A stretch of DNA of 47,364 nucleotides from Candidatus Altimarinota bacterium (lineage in GTDB: Bacteria; Patescibacteriota; Gracilibacteria; UBA1369; 2-02-FULL-48-14): the NCBI GenBank assembly GCA_015485665.1, contig WFTC01000006.1, forward strand, positions 1 through 47,364. The letters run 5' to 3'. The notes under the pieces were generated by a model. That model had not been told where the DNA came from. It worked only from the letters and a program-made list of their open reading frames with translations, and made no database searches. This document shows, in pieces, positions 16,637-25,339 of this stretch (position 1 is its first letter; each line of letters opens with the position of its first letter). Position numbers and translations under genes: made by a program.

Positions 16637-17530
16637 ATGAAAAAGGAAATTTCAATAATTATCCCTACTTATAACAGATTCGCAAAGTTAGATCTCTCAT
16701 TGCGGCATTTGTATGAGCAAGGAATATCTCATGAAAAATATGAGGTGATAGTTATAGATGATGGCTCTATGGATGCTACGGATAAAATTTTAAAAAAATG
16801 GAAAAATTTATGGCATGAACTCAGAGTTTTCCATCAAAAGAATTCAGGACAGGCAAAAGCGCGTAATAGAGGTATTGAAAAAGCGGAAGGAGATATAATT
16901 TTACTCTTGCAAGATGATATTTATGCATCTTCCGATTTTCTAAAGAAGCATATTGACTTTCACAACACTCATGACAATTTAAATATGGCATGTTTGGGTC
17001 TTACAGATTGGTGGCATGAAATAGAGGTGAGCGATTTCATGCACTGGCTTACTCATGGAGGACCTCAATTTGCATATCAAGATCTGAAAGCCGGTGAAAT
17101 CGTATCTTACAAATACTTTTATACCTCAAATATTTCTTTAAAATCAGCTATTTTAAAAGAAAACCTCTTTGATGAAGATTTTTCAGATTATGGCTGGGAA
17201 GATATTGAGCTTGGATATCGTTTAATGGAGAAAGGGCTAAAGCTTATATATACACCTTCCGCTCTAGCTTGGCATGACCACGAAATGAATGAATCGGATT
17301 TGAAAAAAAGAATGATATCTGTGGGTCGCGGAGCTGTTTTGCTTGAAAAAAAACAAAAAAATATAGCTGTAATTCCGAGAGCTTGGAAATATATTGCTTT
17401 ATCTCTTATTTCACATTCTTTTTCTTTACGTATTTTAAAGTTTTTGTCACCGATACATTTACTTTTTAAGAGAGCTTATTGGTATTCCCTTTCAAAGCGC
17501 TATTTCTTTGAGGGGGTTCAATCGGTATAA
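16637..17530 (+). CDS. family 2 glycosyltransferase
   Basis: GT-A fold glycosyltransferase, probably acting at the cytoplasmic membrane on a surface polysaccharide. The 297-aa chain starts MKKEISIIIPTYNR and shows VIVIDDGSMDATD, the Asp pair in LLLQDDIYAS, and YGWEDIELGYRL, the ED motif of this family. The C-terminal 50 residues are hydrophobic and basic and may associate with the membrane. A GTG lies 3 nt upstream, but the ATG at 16637 is preferred. It follows ssb by 16 nt. Confidence 0.9.
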   Translation: MKKEISIIIPTYNRFAKLDLSLRHLYEQGISHEKYEVIVIDDGSMDATDKILKKWKNLWHELRVFHQKNSGQAKARNRGIEKAEGDIILLLQDDIYASSDFLKKHIDFHNTHDNLNMACLGLTDWWHEIEVSDFMHWLTHGGPQFAYQDLKAGEIVSYKYFYTSNISLKSAILKENLFDEDFSDYGWEDIELGYRLMEKGLKLIYTPSALAWHDHEMNESDLKKRMISVGRGAVLLEKKQKNIAVIPRAWKYIALSLISHSFSLRILKFLSPIHLLFKRAYWYSLSKRYFFEGVQSV

Positions 17531-17531
17531 T
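17526..17531 (+). promoter_or_regulatory. putative -10 box before the binding lipoprotein gene
   Basis: A perfect TATAAT overlapping the stop codon of the glycosyltransferase, about 39 nt before the ATG at 17571. I see no good -35 at 16-18 nt, so the strength is uncertain. It would separate the lipoprotein and ligase-like genes from ssb and the glycosyltransferase. Confidence 0.4.
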
Positions 17532-17570
17532 TTAAAGCGAAATATATGTAAGCATATTAAATCACACGCC

Positions 17571-18974
17571 ATGAAATTAAATCTTAGAATCAGTATATTA
17601 AGTTTACTTATGCTTTCAACTTTGCTTTTCCCGGCTTGTCTGAAAAAGCAAAGTGAAAAGCCTGAAGTTGTAAAGCAAGACCCCGTAGTATTGAATTTTT
17701 ATGGGCTATTTGACTCTGAAGACATATACTTGGAAATGATTCAAGAGTTTCAAAAGGCAAATCCACTTATCAGTATACGTTACAAAAAGTTTACGGATCC
17801 CGAGGCTTATTTGGATTTAATAATAAATGAATTGGCGGAAGGTAAGGGGCCGGATATCTTCCTCATGCAAAATACTTGGTTTCCAAGACATTATAAGAAG
17901 CTCATGCCTGCTCCAGATACACTTGTGAATCCTGAAAGATTTAAAGAACTCTTTGTTGAAATTGCAGCGGAGGATTTAATTATCCCTGATGATGAAGGTG
18001 TTGAGAAAATATGGGGATTACCACTTTATGTTGATACATTAGCTCTTTATTACAATGAAGACTACTTTGAAGAAGTAAAGCCCAGTACAGGACGTCCTGC
18101 AGATACGTGGGAAGGTATTCGTTCAGACGTTCAACTCTTAAATAGGCAAGACAACAGTTTTTCCAGATTCAGACGCTCAGGTATAGCAATGGGGCGTGGT
18201 GATAATATTTCAAGGGCATTTGATATAATTATGCTTTTAATGCTTCAAAGCAAGGCGGATTTTTACAGCTCTGATCTGACAAGTGTTATGTTTGATACGG
18301 CAAAGGAAGTTGTAGATGCCTTTGATCTGTATTCTAGTTTTGCTTTACCAAGTCAAAGGAATTATAGTTGGAACGCTTATTTGGCAGACTCGGAAAGTGC
18401 AGAGAAAGAGATACGCACTTTTGCATCAGGCAAAACATCAATGATTCTCGGTTATAGTTATGCTTATGAAGATATTGTGAGGGAAATTGCACTATTGGAA
18501 CGATCCGGGGAAGATGCAATTGATATAAACGACATAGGAATCCAAGAAGTTCCGCAAATTTTCGACCCGAATTTAACAAATTATACCAAAGAAACTTATG
18601 GAACATATTTTGTTCCGGTTGTAAGTCGTACCAGCCAGTATTCTGAAGAAGCATGGTCATTTTTGGCATCTATGGTATCTGAAGAAAATTTGAGATCTTA
18701 TTATAAGGCTACAAAACGGCCAAGCGCACTTAGGAGCCTTATACCTGAGCAGGAAAATATGCCTATTTATGGAGTATTTGCAAGTCAAGTAGGTTATGCC
18801 GCAAGTATACCGATGGCTGATCCTGCAGCTTATAAAAAACTTTTTTTGGCAGCGATAGATGCTTTGATATCTACCGCTTCAACTGAAGATGTAGTAAAAG
18901 ATTTGGCAGATGAAATACAAAAACTTATTCCTCTCGGAGGTGTTAAGCCAACTAAAGTGGTCGCAGAATCTTAA
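17571..18974 (+). CDS. family 1 extracellular solute-binding lipoprotein
   Basis: The 467-aa protein starts with a basic tip, a hydrophobic stretch and a lipobox-like LLFPAC with Cys23, so it is probably a lipoprotein. The body matches SBP_bac_1 (sugar-type) proteins: VVLNFYGLFDSEDIYLEMI, GKGPDIFLMQNTWFP, GLPLYVDTLALYYNEDYF and a late WSFLASMVSEENL. No permease or ATPase gene is nearby. The ATG at 17571 was chosen because the signal peptide starts there; the open frame upstream overlaps the previous gene. It overlaps the next gene by 65 nt, unusually long for a same-strand pair. Confidence 0.85.
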   Translation: MKLNLRISILSLLMLSTLLFPACLKKQSEKPEVVKQDPVVLNFYGLFDSEDIYLEMIQEFQKANPLISIRYKKFTDPEAYLDLIINELAEGKGPDIFLMQNTWFPRHYKKLMPAPDTLVNPERFKELFVEIAAEDLIIPDDEGVEKIWGLPLYVDTLALYYNEDYFEEVKPSTGRPADTWEGIRSDVQLLNRQDNSFSRFRRSGIAMGRGDNISRAFDIIMLLMLQSKADFYSSDLTSVMFDTAKEVVDAFDLYSSFALPSQRNYSWNAYLADSESAEKEIRTFASGKTSMILGYSYAYEDIVREIALLERSGEDAIDINDIGIQEVPQIFDPNLTNYTKETYGTYFVPVVSRTSQYSEEAWSFLASMVSEENLRSYYKATKRPSALRSLIPEQENMPIYGVFASQVGYAASIPMADPAAYKKLFLAAIDALISTASTEDVVKDLADEIQKLIPLGGVKPTKVVAES

Positions 18975-20208
18975 AGAATGGAGTGGCATTTTCTTAATTC
19001 TTGCCATATTTTTCATACCCTTTCAGATTAAAACCTTGATTTTTGAGTCTCCGGCTTGGGGTAACGGGTTTTTTAATCCTTACGGAGCAATATTTCTGTA
19101 TTTATTTGAAGTTTTTATTCTATTTAGCGCATTTTCATTTCTCTGTTTTCAGAGAAAAAATAATTTAAAAATGAAGGTGGGCAATTTAAATCATTATTTA
19201 TTAATTTTAATTTGCTATTTACTTGTTCTGCTTTCTTTGTTCAAAACTGATTTCAGCATGCAATATCTTTTTGCATTATCATTGCAAGGAAGCTTTTTCC
19301 TTATCTTTTACTACTTAATTGTCAATAAAGTTATATCTGCACAATCCGCAGTATTAACTTTTGTATTCTCAATGTCATTCCAGTCATTGATAGCATTGAT
19401 ACAGTTTTTTAGTCAAAGCAGTATTGGACTTGGATTTTTAGGAGAGCTAAAAATAGATAAAAACATAGCTCACCTTGCAAAGATAAACCTGCAAAAAGAT
19501 TGGATTCGTGCTTACGGAACCCTTCCTCATCCAAATATTTTGGGAGGTTTTTTGTCATTATCAATCATAAGCTTAATTTTGACGGAAACAAAAAGAAAGA
19601 ATCTGAAATATGTCTTGATATCATTCCAATTTTTAGCATTAATCTTAACTTTTTCACGGTCTGCCCTCATGGCACTTACAGGTGGGCTTATTATCATAAG
19701 CTCTTTCCGGAACAAAAATATCTCACCAAAAGCAAAAAAAATCATAACAGCTTCATTCATATTTTTAATCTTTACGTGGATAATTATGTTTTATTTACGT
19801 TTCAATGAAATTGAACTGAGTTTTAAAAGCCGCATTTCAGGAATTGAAAACGCAATAAAATCATTAAGCCTTTATCCTTTTGGCACCGGATTGAAATCTT
19901 TTACTCTATTTTTAGACACTTATGTAGGACGAGCACTAATGCCATGGGAATATCAGCCGGTGCATAATATTTACCTTTTAATGCTTAGTGAGCTTGGCGT
20001 GTTAAGTGTAATTTTGATCTTATATTCCTCAGTGCTATTTATTTATGAAACTTACAAAAAGAATACCAAGGCTTTTATGGCATCTACACTTTTCATAATT
20101 GCTTTCATAGGTTTCTTTGATCATTACTGGCTGAGCTTGAATCAAGGCTTTGCCGTATTTACATTGTTTTTCAGTTTAAGTTCTCTCTTATTAAGAGAAG
20201 GTAGATGA
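18910..20208 (+). CDS. O-antigen ligase/polymerase-like membrane protein
   Basis: A 432-aa polytopic membrane protein with about ten hydrophobic helices and the Wzy_C/WaaL-type features: PHPNILGGFLSLSI, SRSALMALTGG and QPVHNIYLLMLSELGVL, the last being the extracytoplasmic catalytic loop region with a His. It probably polymerises or ligates glycans on the outer face of the membrane. The ATG at 18910 overlaps the lipoprotein gene by 65 nt; a GTG at 18940 is an alternative. Its 3' end overlaps fmt by 67 nt. Confidence 0.8.
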   Translation: MKYKNLFLSEVLSQLKWSQNLKEWSGIFLILAIFFIPFQIKTLIFESPAWGNGFFNPYGAIFLYLFEVFILFSAFSFLCFQRKNNLKMKVGNLNHYLLILICYLLVLLSLFKTDFSMQYLFALSLQGSFFLIFYYLIVNKVISAQSAVLTFVFSMSFQSLIALIQFFSQSSIGLGFLGELKIDKNIAHLAKINLQKDWIRAYGTLPHPNILGGFLSLSIISLILTETKRKNLKYVLISFQFLALILTFSRSALMALTGGLIIISSFRNKNISPKAKKIITASFIFLIFTWIIMFYLRFNEIELSFKSRISGIENAIKSLSLYPFGTGLKSFTLFLDTYVGRALMPWEYQPVHNIYLLMLSELGVLSVILILYSSVLFIYETYKKNTKAFMASTLFIIAFIGFFDHYWLSLNQGFAVFTLFFSLSSLLLREGR

Positions 20209-21128
20209 GATGAAAGAAAAGAAGGCCGACCGAGGCAAAAATCTTTGGCATTATTGGCTTTTTTACCTTCAAGTTGTAATTTGATAATTTCAATACTGGA
20301 ATTTCCGCAACCAATATAAAGATTGCCATTTCGCATCTGTAGACGTCCATGAGGCAAAGGGAATGAACCAACTTTTATTTTAAGCAATTTAAGTCGTCTA
20401 CCTTCAAATGTAGTCCAAATTCCGGGCCAAGGTGAATAAGCTCTAAATTTTAGATATATTTTCTCTGCACTCTCTTGAAAATCAATAAATCCATCATCAC
20501 GTTTGATTTTATAGCAAAAACTTACTTTTGAGCTGTCTTGCTCCATGAAGGAGGCAAGATTTTCATAAAGTTCATTTATTTGCTCAGGTACAAATTCAGC
20601 AACAATATTGGCTATTTCATCATGCAGTTTGCCGGCAGTCATATTTTCCGGAATATTTATTCTTTTTTGATGAGATATAGGGCCGGCATCCATGCTTTTT
20701 ATCATCTTCATCAAACTGTAACCGGAAAATTTTTCTCCATTTAAAATCGCAGCTTGAATTGGCGAAGCGCCTCTATACTTTGGAAGTAAAGAAGCATGTA
20801 CATTAAGCGGAGCCTTTTTAGGGATGTCCAACCAAGAAGAAGGAAGAATTTGCCCATAAGCAAATGTGAGTAAAAAGTCGGGTGGGTTATTTTTAAATTG
20901 AGAAAGCAGTGAGGTCTCCTTACTTAATTTCTCAGTTTGATAAACAGGGATGGAATATCTTTCAGCCATCAGTTTGCTTGGGCTTTTGGAAAGTTTCATT
21001 TTACGACCCGCAGGCTTATCAATTTGACAAAATAAGGCTCTGATTTCAAAGCGAGGATCTTTTATAAGTGCTTTAAAAAGAGGTAAGGAAATCTCTGCGG
21101 AAGAAAAGAAAAACAGTGAAATAGGCAT
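20142..21128 (-). CDS. fmt: methionyl-tRNA formyltransferase
   Basis: Formylates initiator Met-tRNA using 10-formyltetrahydrofolate. The 328-aa chain has the catalytic set Asn109 and His111 in NVHASLLPKYRGASPI and Asp147 in MDAGP, plus a C-terminal domain with YSPWPGIWT. The last 20 or so residues form a lysine/asparagine-rich tail encoded in the overlap with the ligase-like gene. Start is the ATG at 21128, 40 nt from the divergent 4-TM gene. Confidence 0.95.
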   Translation of the reverse strand: MPISLFFFSSAEISLPLFKALIKDPRFEIRALFCQIDKPAGRKMKLSKSPSKLMAERYSIPVYQTEKLSKETSLLSQFKNNPPDFLLTFAYGQILPSSWLDIPKKAPLNVHASLLPKYRGASPIQAAILNGEKFSGYSLMKMIKSMDAGPISHQKRINIPENMTAGKLHDEIANIVAEFVPEQINELYENLASFMEQDSSKVSFCYKIKRDDGFIDFQESAEKIYLKFRAYSPWPGIWTTFEGRRLKLLKIKVGSFPLPHGRLQMRNGNLYIGCGNSSIEIIKLQLEGKKANNAKDFCLGRPSFLSSHLPSLNKRELKLKNNVNTAKP

Positions 21129-21168
21129 TAATATCTGTTAGACTTGCTATGCAATTTTAACATAGAAA

Positions 21169-21588
21169 ATGGATAAGACACCCATGAAACATCGTGATCT
21201 TTTATTTATACCTCAATTGCGTATTGTTGCGGTCATTTTAATGATAACAATACTTTCATGGATTGCTTTGCTCTTGGTAATCTTCAAATTAGATCCTTAC
21301 TCAAGCACAAAATTAGCACTGGGGTTCTTTTTTACATCTGCACTTTTAGCTCTTTCCGGAACATTCTCAATCTTACTGTTTTTAATTAAAAGATGGAGAT
21401 CTGAAGATAGAATTTATGTAAAGAGTGTAATGATTTCTTTACGTCAAGGATTTTTATTGGCTTTGTGCACATGCCTATGTTTAGGCTTGCTGATTTTGGG
21501 TCTTTTAAGAATATGGAACGGTTTTCTATTGGCAATTTTAATTATACTGATTGAATTTTATTTCAGCAGACAAGATGATTTAAAGTGA
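21169..21588 (+). CDS. four-TM protein of unknown function
   Basis: A 139-aa protein with four hydrophobic helices (about 16-36, 45-70, 88-108 and 110-130) separated by short basic loops (KRWRSEDR). I do not recognise a family. Start is ATG 21169 or the in-frame ATG at 21184 (MKHRDLL). It is divergent from fmt and overlaps the 3' end of lepB by 9 nt, so it appears monocistronic. Confidence 0.7.
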   Translation: MDKTPMKHRDLLFIPQLRIVAVILMITILSWIALLLVIFKLDPYSSTKLALGFFFTSALLALSGTFSILLFLIKRWRSEDRIYVKSVMISLRQGFLLALCTCLCLGLLILGLLRIWNGFLLAILIILIEFYFSRQDDLK

Positions 21589-22236
21589 ATAATCATAAGA
21601 AGAAATCCATCTAATGTGTGTAAATGGGAATAGCACCATCTTTACTTTACCTTGAATTGCATCCATTTCTAGAAAATATGAACTATTTCCTGTACAACCA
21701 GCACTTTGGAAGCATCTTCTGGAATCACTGCTGACCATGCGGTTATCTCCCAAGACAAAAAGTCTATTTTCAGGGACTTCATAAGTCATCTCTGAACGAT
21801 GATAAGGCTGTGTATTACCTTGATTCTCATCATTTAAATAATCTTCATTCAGCTTAATATAATTGCCATTTTCATCCATAAGAAAAACATAGCCATCTTT
21901 TATTTTGATTGTATCTCCAGGAAGACCTATTACTCTTTTAATATAAAATTCTCCATTTTTTGAATAAGGAGCGCGAAATACGATTACATCACCTCTATCA
22001 ATGCTACCAAAGCTAAAACCGAAAATACTCCATGTTGGGAAGCGAGAAGTTAAAATAAGCTCTCCTTTGCCATCTATGCATTCCCCATTATAAACATTAA
22101 AGCTATCACACATTGAAGGTCCTTCTACTCGGAAAGGTGCATAAATGAAGAAACGTATAAATAAAACCAGAGCGGCAACAATCACAACATCAGTTAGAAG
22201 CTCCAGAATAAAGGCTTTCGTTTTTTTAGATAGCAT
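21580..22236 (-). CDS. lepB: signal peptidase I
   Basis: Membrane serine protease that removes signal peptides of Sec substrates. I start it at the ATG at 22236 (MLSKKTKAF), giving 218 aa; the frame is open upstream without family similarity. One N-terminal helix (about 15-31) precedes catalytic Ser41 in EGPSM and Lys100 in YIKRVIGLPGD; the GDNR...SSDSR box is at 163-172. The usual SMxPTL after the serine is SMCDSF here, and four cysteines (43, 53, 175, 181) sit in the exported domain. These could form disulfides. Confidence 0.92.
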   Translation of the reverse strand: MLSKKTKAFILELLTDVVIVAALVLFIRFFIYAPFRVEGPSMCDSFNVYNGECIDGKGELILTSRFPTWSIFGFSFGSIDRGDVIVFRAPYSKNGEFYIKRVIGLPGDTIKIKDGYVFLMDENGNYIKLNEDYLNDENQGNTQPYHRSEMTYEVPENRLFVLGDNRMVSSDSRRCFQSAGCTGNSSYFLEMDAIQGKVKMVLFPFTHIRWISSYDYSL

Positions 22237-22286
22237 AGTGATGTACAATAGGGGTGAAAGATTAACAGGCATTTGCCCCCAGCACA

Positions 22287-22856
22287 ATGATATTGGATGA
22301 AATTGCTTTCCGAAGCCTCCTGAACAAAGGAGAGGAAATAAAATATGTAGCTCATGTGCACCCTTTTGTAATCTATCCGGATCTGTTTAAAATTTTACTT
22401 TTTGCTTTAGCAATGCCGATATTGGCTTATTTCCTATTTCCTCTTTACCCTTTTAATGTAATTTGGGCTGTTTGGATTGGAATTGGAATTTTACTTTTTG
22501 TTTACAGGCTGTTGCAGTGGTATTTGGATGCATGGATCGTTACAAATATGGGTTTGATTGACCATGAATGGAACTCACTTTTTGATCAATCTACTACAAG
22601 AATAGAGTATGGGAATATAGAAGGTATCACACATGAAATTAAAGGTTTTTGGGGAACTATTCTGCGTTTTGGAAATATACAAGTTGAGCATATGAGCGGT
22701 GAGCCTATTATGATTGAAAAAGTTGCTTCACCAAGAAAAATTGAACGTCACATAGTCAGGTGTCAAACGGAATTCTTACGTCGTCAAAATTTTGAAGATC
22801 ATGGGAAATTAAGAGAAATGTTGGTTAATTTATTGCGAACATCCGGAAAAAAATAG
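22287..22856 (+). CDS. membrane protein with bacterial PH domain
   Basis: The 189-aa protein has two membrane helices (about 34-52 and 57-76) followed by a PH-like domain: WYLDAWIVTNMGLIDHEW, FDQSTTRIEYGNIEGITHEI and LRFGNIQVEHMSGEPIMIEKV, as in the bPH2/YdbS-type family common in Gram-positive bacteria and CPR. Its role is unknown. The ATG is 50 nt from the divergent lepB start; a TACAAT at 22244-22249 is a possible -10. gatB follows after 12 nt. Confidence 0.8.
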   Translation: MILDEIAFRSLLNKGEEIKYVAHVHPFVIYPDLFKILLFALAMPILAYFLFPLYPFNVIWAVWIGIGILLFVYRLLQWYLDAWIVTNMGLIDHEWNSLFDQSTTRIEYGNIEGITHEIKGFWGTILRFGNIQVEHMSGEPIMIEKVASPRKIERHIVRCQTEFLRRQNFEDHGKLREMLVNLLRTSGKK

Positions 22857-22862
22857 TATGCT
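22833..22862 (+). promoter_or_regulatory. putative promoter of gatB
   Basis: TTGCGA (22833-22838) and TATGCT (22857-22862) with an 18-nt spacer. The -10 ends 6 nt before the gatB ATG at 22869, so the predicted transcript starts at the ATG itself. The -35 lies in the 3' end of the PH-domain gene. Confidence 0.5.
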
Positions 22863-22868
22863 AAGATC

Positions 22869-24305
22869 ATGAAAAAAGAATATGAGGTTATAATCGGACT
22901 TGAAATCCATGCCCAAATTAATACGGATAGCAAGTTTTTCTCACCTGCCAATAATGATTCTTTCGGGAAAGAGGCAAATACTAATATAACTCCAATTTGC
23001 ATGGCTTTCCCAGGAACTTTGCCTGTTCCAAACAAAGATGCAATTGAAAAAGGTGCAAAAGCTGCATTGGCACTTGGGTGTAAACTCGCAAATTTTTCAA
23101 AATTTGACAGGAAAAATTATTTCTATCCAGATCTACCTCACGGATTCCAAATTTCGCAATATGACGAACCTATTTCTTATGATGGAAAGGTTGAGATTCT
23201 TATTGGGGGAGAAAAGCGTTCAATTGGTATTACTCGACTGCATCTTGAATGTGATGCTGGTAAATTAACTCACGGTAAAACAGGAACATTGCTGGACTTT
23301 AACAGGGCTGGGACTCCTTTAATGGAGATTGTTACAGAGCCTGATTTAAGAAGCGCTGAAGAGGCAAAGATTTTTGCTGAAAGTGTGCAGAAAATACTGC
23401 GTTACGTAGGCAGTAGCCTTTGTGATATGGAGAAAGGAATGATGCGTTTTGATGCCAGTGTTTCATTGAGATATCTTGGCGATGAAAAACTTTACCCTCG
23501 TGCTGAGATAAAAAATTTGAATTCCTTTCGTTCACTTGAATCAGCAATTGATTTTGAAATAAAGCGTCAAAAGAAGCTTTGGGAGGATGGCAATCCACCT
23601 GAAAATGAGCAGACGGTAGGTTGGGATGATGAACGTGGAACTACTGAACTTTTGCGCAGTAAAGAAAGTGCGGCAGATTATCGCTATTTTCCTGAGCCTG
23701 ATATACCTCCAATAGTTCTTACAGATAAGCAAATTGAATCTTGGAAAAAAGATATACCGGAATTGCCTCTTGCCAAATATGAGAGATTTATGAAAGAGTT
23801 TAATCTTAATGAAATGGAGGCCTCTTTTTATACTGAAGATAGGGATTTGGCAGATTTATTTGAAGCTACGGCAAAGAAATCCGGAAATGCAAAGGCAGCT
23901 CATTCTTTTGTTGGTACTATTTTGCTAAAGAGATTGAAAGATGCCGGAATTGCAGTTTCAAAATCTCCGGTGCAAGCAGAACATCTAGTTGAATTAATTG
24001 ACTTATTAAAAAAAGGTGTTATTTCTAACAATGTAGCTAAAAGCAAGATTTTTGATCTTATGATGAAGAATGGAGATATGCCATCTGAAATAGTAAAAGC
24101 TGAAGCACTTGAGCAGCTAAGTGATTCAAAGGAAATTGAGGAGCTATGTCAAAATGCAATTGATCAAAATCAATCCATTGTTCAAGATATAAAAGGTGGT
24201 AAAGAAAAGGCAATGGGAGCTTTGGTTGGATTTGTAATGAAAGAGAGCAAAGGGCAAGCTAATCCTAAAATGGTGAATGACATATTGCGTAAACTTCTGT
24301 TATAA
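22869..24305 (+). CDS. gatB: Asp-tRNA(Asn)/Glu-tRNA(Gln) amidotransferase subunit B
   Basis: GatB activates the misacylated tRNA and, with GatA and GatC, forms Gln-tRNA(Gln) and/or Asn-tRNA(Asn). The 478-aa chain opens YEVIIGLEIHAQI and shows the signature DFNRAGTPLMEIVTEPD, RYFPEPDIPP and the C-terminal YqeY-like tail domain. gatA and gatC are not in this window. No Shine-Dalgarno is present; the promoter geometry suggests a leaderless transcript. Confidence 0.97.
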   Translation: MKKEYEVIIGLEIHAQINTDSKFFSPANNDSFGKEANTNITPICMAFPGTLPVPNKDAIEKGAKAALALGCKLANFSKFDRKNYFYPDLPHGFQISQYDEPISYDGKVEILIGGEKRSIGITRLHLECDAGKLTHGKTGTLLDFNRAGTPLMEIVTEPDLRSAEEAKIFAESVQKILRYVGSSLCDMEKGMMRFDASVSLRYLGDEKLYPRAEIKNLNSFRSLESAIDFEIKRQKKLWEDGNPPENEQTVGWDDERGTTELLRSKESAADYRYFPEPDIPPIVLTDKQIESWKKDIPELPLAKYERFMKEFNLNEMEASFYTEDRDLADLFEATAKKSGNAKAAHSFVGTILLKRLKDAGIAVSKSPVQAEHLVELIDLLKKGVISNNVAKSKIFDLMMKNGDMPSEIVKAEALEQLSDSKEIEELCQNAIDQNQSIVQDIKGGKEKAMGALVGFVMKESKGQANPKMVNDILRKLLL

Positions 24306-24306
24306 T
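24277..24306 (+). promoter_or_regulatory. putative promoter of the 86-aa membrane protein gene
   Basis: ATGACA (24277-24282) and a perfect TATAAT (24301-24306) with an 18-nt spacer. It lies at the end of gatB, with the -10 overlapping the gatB stop, and would give a leader of about 18 nt before the ATG at 24331. Confidence 0.55.
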
Positions 24307-24330
24307 ATTGGCACTTAACCACGCCATCAG

Positions 24331-24591
24331 ATGGAATCTCTGGATGTACTCTACATTACAATTTCAGTAAGCATTGCTCTTATTACTGTTTTTCTATCAA
24401 TTACAATGCTTTATTTCATGTTCATCATTAGGGATTTTGTGAAGATTTTGGACAAAGCCAAAGAAGTTGTTGAGAAAGTGGATCGTTACATAACAAAACC
24501 TCTCTTAATGACAAAAAGCATAATTGAATTTATTAAGCCTTTTATTGAAAATGCTGAAAGTAGCGTTAAGAGACGTCGTAAAAAAGGCTAA
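24331..24591 (+). CDS. small single-TM protein of unknown function
   Basis: An 86-aa protein with one long N-terminal hydrophobic helix (about 6-34), then an amphipathic charged helix (KILDKAKEVVEKVDRYI) and a basic tail (KRRRKKG). The layout resembles DUF948-like small membrane proteins, but I cannot assign a family. A good promoter precedes it, which supports it being real. Its 3' end overlaps the opposing wecG-like gene by 26 nt. Confidence 0.7.
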   Translation: MESLDVLYITISVSIALITVFLSITMLYFMFIIRDFVKILDKAKEVVEKVDRYITKPLLMTKSIIEFIKPFIENAESSVKRRRKKG

Positions 24592-25339
24592 CAATGGGGA
24601 ATTTGATTAATGCCGTATAAATACGCTTAATACGCTTTTTAGGGTTCAAAATAAGCCTCCAAAGCCATTCCAATCCGGCTTGTTGCATAATTTTTGGAGC
24701 CCGTTTAACTTTTCCGCTGTAAAAATCAAACGACCCTCCAACAGCCATTGCTATTTCAACATCTTTCAATTGTGAAATAAATTCATCAATCCATTTTTCT
24801 TGTTTCGGGGCGCCATAAGCAACAAATAAAACTTGAGCTTTACTTTTCTTCACCACTTCAGCCGCTTTTTCATTGGGGTCTAAGTGTGAAAATCCGGCTA
24901 TTTTTATATTTGGATTACGTTTTTGAAAAAAAAGTGCGGTTAATTTCGCAATTCCGGGGGAGGCTCCAAGAAAAAAAACACTTTTACCTCTTTTTTCCGC
25001 CCAATCTACAACAAGAGGCATAAAATCACTACCATGTATTATTTCCGGTATTTTCTTTTGAAAAGCTTTTTTGTAAAACAAGAAAAGTAAAAGAGATGGT
25101 GGGAGAAGGAATGCTCGGATATAAGGGTTTTTATGTGCTTTTAATGTACTTACAAATTGAAGACCCTTGCCATCCGGCAAAAGTAAATCGGCTCCTTTTA
25201 AAATTTTTAAATATTCGTGGTCTCTATGTGCCTCCATAAGAATTTCAGGATTCGGAGTATATATAATACGAATACGATCCAAAGATCCCCATGCATCTGT
25301 CTTAGTTATTTTTGGAATTTTTAAACCGAAAAAATTCAT
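24566..25339 (-). CDS. WecG/TagA/CpsF family glycosyltransferase
   Basis: GT26-family enzyme that adds N-acetylmannosaminyl or a related sugar to a lipid-linked intermediate in polysaccharide or teichoic-acid-like synthesis. The 257-aa chain has TPNPEILMEA, ADLLLPDGKGL (conserved Asp), FFLGASPG, VAYGAPKQEKWI, AVGGSFDFYSGKVKRAP and GLEWLWRL, the complete family set. It overlaps the upstream methyltransferase by 4 nt (ATGA), so the two are co-transcribed although their functions look unrelated. Confidence 0.9.
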   Translation of the reverse strand: MNFFGLKIPKITKTDAWGSLDRIRIIYTPNPEILMEAHRDHEYLKILKGADLLLPDGKGLQFVSTLKAHKNPYIRAFLLPPSLLLFLFYKKAFQKKIPEIIHGSDFMPLVVDWAEKRGKSVFFLGASPGIAKLTALFFQKRNPNIKIAGFSHLDPNEKAAEVVKKSKAQVLFVAYGAPKQEKWIDEFISQLKDVEIAMAVGGSFDFYSGKVKRAPKIMQQAGLEWLWRLILNPKKRIKRIYTALIKFPIVSLFYDVS

